This document shows positions 23,383 to 24,832 of a stretch of DNA of 24,832 nt, piece after piece. Below the pieces are notes generated by a model, which saw only the letters and a list, made by a program, of their open reading frames with translations, made no database searches and was not told the origin of the DNA. Every line of letters begins with the position of its first letter. Position 1 is the stretch's first letter. This stretch comes from CAYHPY01 sp964358485 (lineage in GTDB: Bacteria > Elusimicrobiota > Elusimicrobia > UBA1565 > UBA9628): the NCBI GenBank assembly GCA_964358485.1, contig CAYHPY010000051.1:1-24832 (forward strand). Reading direction: 5' to 3'. The position numbers and the translations under genes are program-made.

Positions 23383-24447
23383 ATGAAAAACCCCTCCGGC
23401 GTGCTGGAAATTTTCAAAGAACTGACATCGGCGCCAACGGCCCCTTTCCATGAGGAAAGCGTCATTAAAAAGGCGAAGGGCTGGATAAAAAACAATTTCG
23501 GGAACGGAATAACGGTAAAAGAGCATAGGGGCGGGCTGGTCGTATCGTACGGGGAAAGGGGGGCGCCCGCCCTTGCTCTGGCCGCCCATCTCGACCATCC
23601 AGGTTTCTCTCTGGACCGAGTGAACAATAAAGGCGCCCGCGCCGAGCTTTTGGGAGGCTTGCCAAAGGATCAACTCGTCGGCGCGGCCGTTCAAGCATTT
23701 GCGGCCGGCGCTCCGGACAACCGGCCGGAGGCTCTGGGACGGTTGGGCTCGCCTGACGGCGAATTATATCCCGTAACCTGGACCTCCGCCCCGCCCCGGG
23801 TCCGCCCTGCTTTCGCCGTGCTGGATTTGCCCGCCTGCGAGGTTGGGGGTCCCTGGCTGGCCTCCCGCTCCATCGACGATCTTCTGGGCTGCGCCATCTC
23901 CCTGGAGGTCCTGCGGCGCCTGGTCCGGGAGCGGGCCAAGGCCAACTTGATCGTCCTCCTGCACCGCGCCGAGGAGGTGGGGTTTATCGGAGCCCTGGAT
24001 CTCATCGAGAGCGGGGCCGTGGATCCCGGGACCTCGGTCCTCTCCATCGAGACCTCCAAACGCCTGCCGCGCGCCGTCCCGGGCCGGGGGCCGATCCTTC
24101 GGACCGGGGACAAAGCCGTCCTGTTCGATCCGAACCTGGAAGAACTCCTGCGCGAGGCCGCCAAGGGGCGAAGGGTCCAACGCCGCCGCATGAATGGCGG
24201 CACCTGCGAGGCCACGGCCTACCAGGCCTACGGCTACGAGGCAGGGGGGCTGGCCATTCCGCTGGTCAATTACCACAACCGGGGCCCCCGCCGGGTCCTG
24301 CCCGAGATGGTCAAGTTGGCCGACATCCAACCCGCCGTGGAGGTCCTCGTCGCCGCCGCCAAGCTCTTCCCGGGCAAGACCCTGCGGGGGGCGCTCCGTT
24401 CCCGCCTGGGGGCCCGCTTAAAAAAAATGGCCCCGCGCCTGAATTAG
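23383..24447 (+). CDS. M42-family-like metallopeptidase (glutamyl/deblocking aminopeptidase type)
   Basis: The 354-aa product has the co-catalytic metal site of M42 aminopeptidases in order: His69-x-Asp71 (AAHLDHPGF), Asp165 (RSIDDLLGC), Glu197-Glu198 (HRAEEVGFIGA), Glu223 (LSIETSK) and His298 (NYHNRGP). M42 enzymes are cytoplasmic, often form large tetrahedral dodecamers, and trim peptides from the N-terminus. The length fits the family. In many M42 enzymes the fourth ligand is Asp; Glu here is a mild change. No signal peptide is present. ATG 23383 lies just 6 nt after a TATAAT and has no Shine-Dalgarno, so translation from a leaderless mRNA is likely. Substrate preference cannot be told. 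Confidence 0.88.
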   Translation: MKNPSGVLEIFKELTSAPTAPFHEESVIKKAKGWIKNNFGNGITVKEHRGGLVVSYGERGAPALALAAHLDHPGFSLDRVNNKGARAELLGGLPKDQLVGAAVQAFAAGAPDNRPEALGRLGSPDGELYPVTWTSAPPRVRPAFAVLDLPACEVGGPWLASRSIDDLLGCAISLEVLRRLVRERAKANLIVLLHRAEEVGFIGALDLIESGAVDPGTSVLSIETSKRLPRAVPGRGPILRTGDKAVLFDPNLEELLREAAKGRRVQRRRMNGGTCEATAYQAYGYEAGGLAIPLVNYHNRGPRRVLPEMVKLADIQPAVEVLVAAAKLFPGKTLRGALRSRLGARLKKMAPRLN

Positions 24448-24509
24448 GAAACATTCCCGTAACACGCCGGGGTTAGCCTCTGGGTAGGAGAAATCGAGGA
24501 GGCTTTCCC

Positions 24510-24677
24510 ATGAACACTTTGATCTTCCTGGCGGCTTTCAAGGGCGGAGCGGCGTGCTCGGTGAGCGGCGCCCCCGTGTGCGCCGCGGTCTTTTTCGGAG
24601 CCGGCCTGGCCCTGCTGGGCCTGGGCACCTGGATGCTCAGCAAGGCCCCCGAAGTCGAGCTGGTCCGGATTCAGTAA
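24510..24677 (+). CDS. Small membrane protein (55 aa)
   Basis: The ATG at 24510 stands 7 nt after a strong GAGGAGG and reads MNTLIFLAAFKGGAACSVSG to a TAA at 24675. There is a short hydrophobic N-terminus and a clear membrane helix (about 24-43, VCAAVFFGAGLALLGLGTWM), then a charged tail ending ELVRIQ. Cys16 and Cys24 flank the loop before the helix. I recognise no family. The strong ribosome site, correct coding composition and location between two real genes support it as a gene despite its length. The 62 bases before it show no clear promoter. Confidence 0.65.
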   Translation: MNTLIFLAAFKGGAACSVSGAPVCAAVFFGAGLALLGLGTWMLSKAPEVELVRIQ

Positions 24678-24698
24678 GCCGGCCGCTCGACGGAACTG

Positions 24699-24727
24699 TT
24701 TACCCCTTAACGGCAACCTGCTATAAT
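24699..24727 (+). promoter_or_regulatory. Promoter of tRNA-Asn (TTTACC-N17-TATAAT)
   Basis: TTTACC (24699-24704), a 17-nt spacer and a perfect TATAAT (24722-24727) lie 37 bp before the mature tRNA. Transcription should begin near 24734. Confidence 0.75.
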
Positions 24728-24737
24728 CTTCCCGCCT

Positions 24738-24756
24738 CCGGGCGTTTGGCGCCCGG
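24738..24756 (+). other. 7-bp hairpin in the tRNA 5' leader
   Basis: CCGGGCG (24738-24744) and CGCCCGG (24750-24756) pair around TTTGG. The hairpin lies between promoter and mature tRNA and has no T-tract, so it is more likely a leader structure near the RNase P site than a terminator. Confidence 0.5.
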
Positions 24757-24764
24757 GTTGTAAT

Positions 24765-24832
24765 TCCGGTGTAGCTCAATGGTGGAGCAGCTCGCTGTTA
24801 ACGGGATGGTTGTAGGTTCGAGTCCTACCACC
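24765..24832 (+). tRNA. tRNA-Asn (anticodon GTT), 3' end outside window
   Basis: The acceptor arm TCCGGTG begins at 24765, followed by TA and the D arm (GCTC...GAGC). The anticodon loop is CTGTTAA with GTT at its centre, which reads Asn codons, and the T arm is GTAGG-TTCGAGT-CCTAC. The window ends after CACC, so the last acceptor bases and CCA are not seen. The anticodon stem has one G-A mismatch at its outer pair. Confidence 0.93.

Noticed and set aside
24738..24756. Intrinsic terminator for the small membrane protein gene
   Set aside because: The hairpin has no T-tract and lies downstream of the tRNA promoter, so it would block the tRNA.

Overview
This is a GC-rich bacterial chromosomal window (about two thirds G+C by eye). 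It is densely coded, with long co-directional runs joined by ATGA-type overlaps. A PilT retraction ATPase, LysM and signal-peptide proteins and long Pro/Ala-rich linkers fit a diderm-type bacterium with type IV pili. The protein style (giant secreted and giant coiled-coil proteins, zinc-ribbon/one-TM proteins) reminds me of Elusimicrobiota or related candidate phyla, but no marker gene here fixes the taxonomy. I see no insertion sequence, prophage, CRISPR array or rRNA.

Layout. (1) Minus strand, 1-6701: an 1805-aa secreted or anchored giant protein, followed by a zinc-ribbon/one-TM protein cut by the left edge. The giant gene is preceded by an unusual inverted-repeat region. (2) Minus strand, 6871-7773: a ParB-like-fold protein with a three-cysteine cluster, ended by a perfect 19-bp hairpin. 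(3) Plus strand, 7885-17748: a four-gene signalling cassette made of a PAS histidine kinase, a secreted LysM protein, a 2265-aa protein with about 2000 residues of coiled coil fused to a complete histidine kinase, and a receiver-TM-beta-propeller protein. (4) Plus strand, 17880-18152: a YtxH-type small membrane protein whose stop overlaps that of the converging DUF502 gene. (5) Minus strand, 23357 down to 18149: a tight run of pilT, a stand-alone cyclic-nucleotide-binding domain, a secreted PsbP-like protein, an unknown protein, an enoyl-CoA isomerase/hydratase, a 2,4-dienoyl-CoA-reductase-like SDR, and DUF502 behind its own -10 box. (6) Plus strand, 23383 to the end: an M42-type metallopeptidase, a 55-aa membrane protein, and a tRNA-Asn(GTT) cut by the right edge.

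The most promising candidate for an undescribed system is the 7885-17748 cassette. Two soluble histidine kinases flank a cell-wall-binding LysM protein. The second kinase sits at the end of what would be a roughly 300-nm rod if fully extended. The only receiver domain is tethered to the membrane with a predicted propeller outside the cytoplasm and has no DNA-binding output. This suggests a spatial or mechanical sensor, or a polarity or envelope scaffold, with output through an envelope protein rather than transcription. That function is inference; the architecture is read directly from the sequence.

A second theme is transcription and translation starts. Several first-in-unit genes have a -10-like hexamer ending only 6-12 nt before the start codon and no Shine-Dalgarno, while several internal genes have clear Shine-Dalgarno sequences. 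This pattern suggests leaderless initiation.
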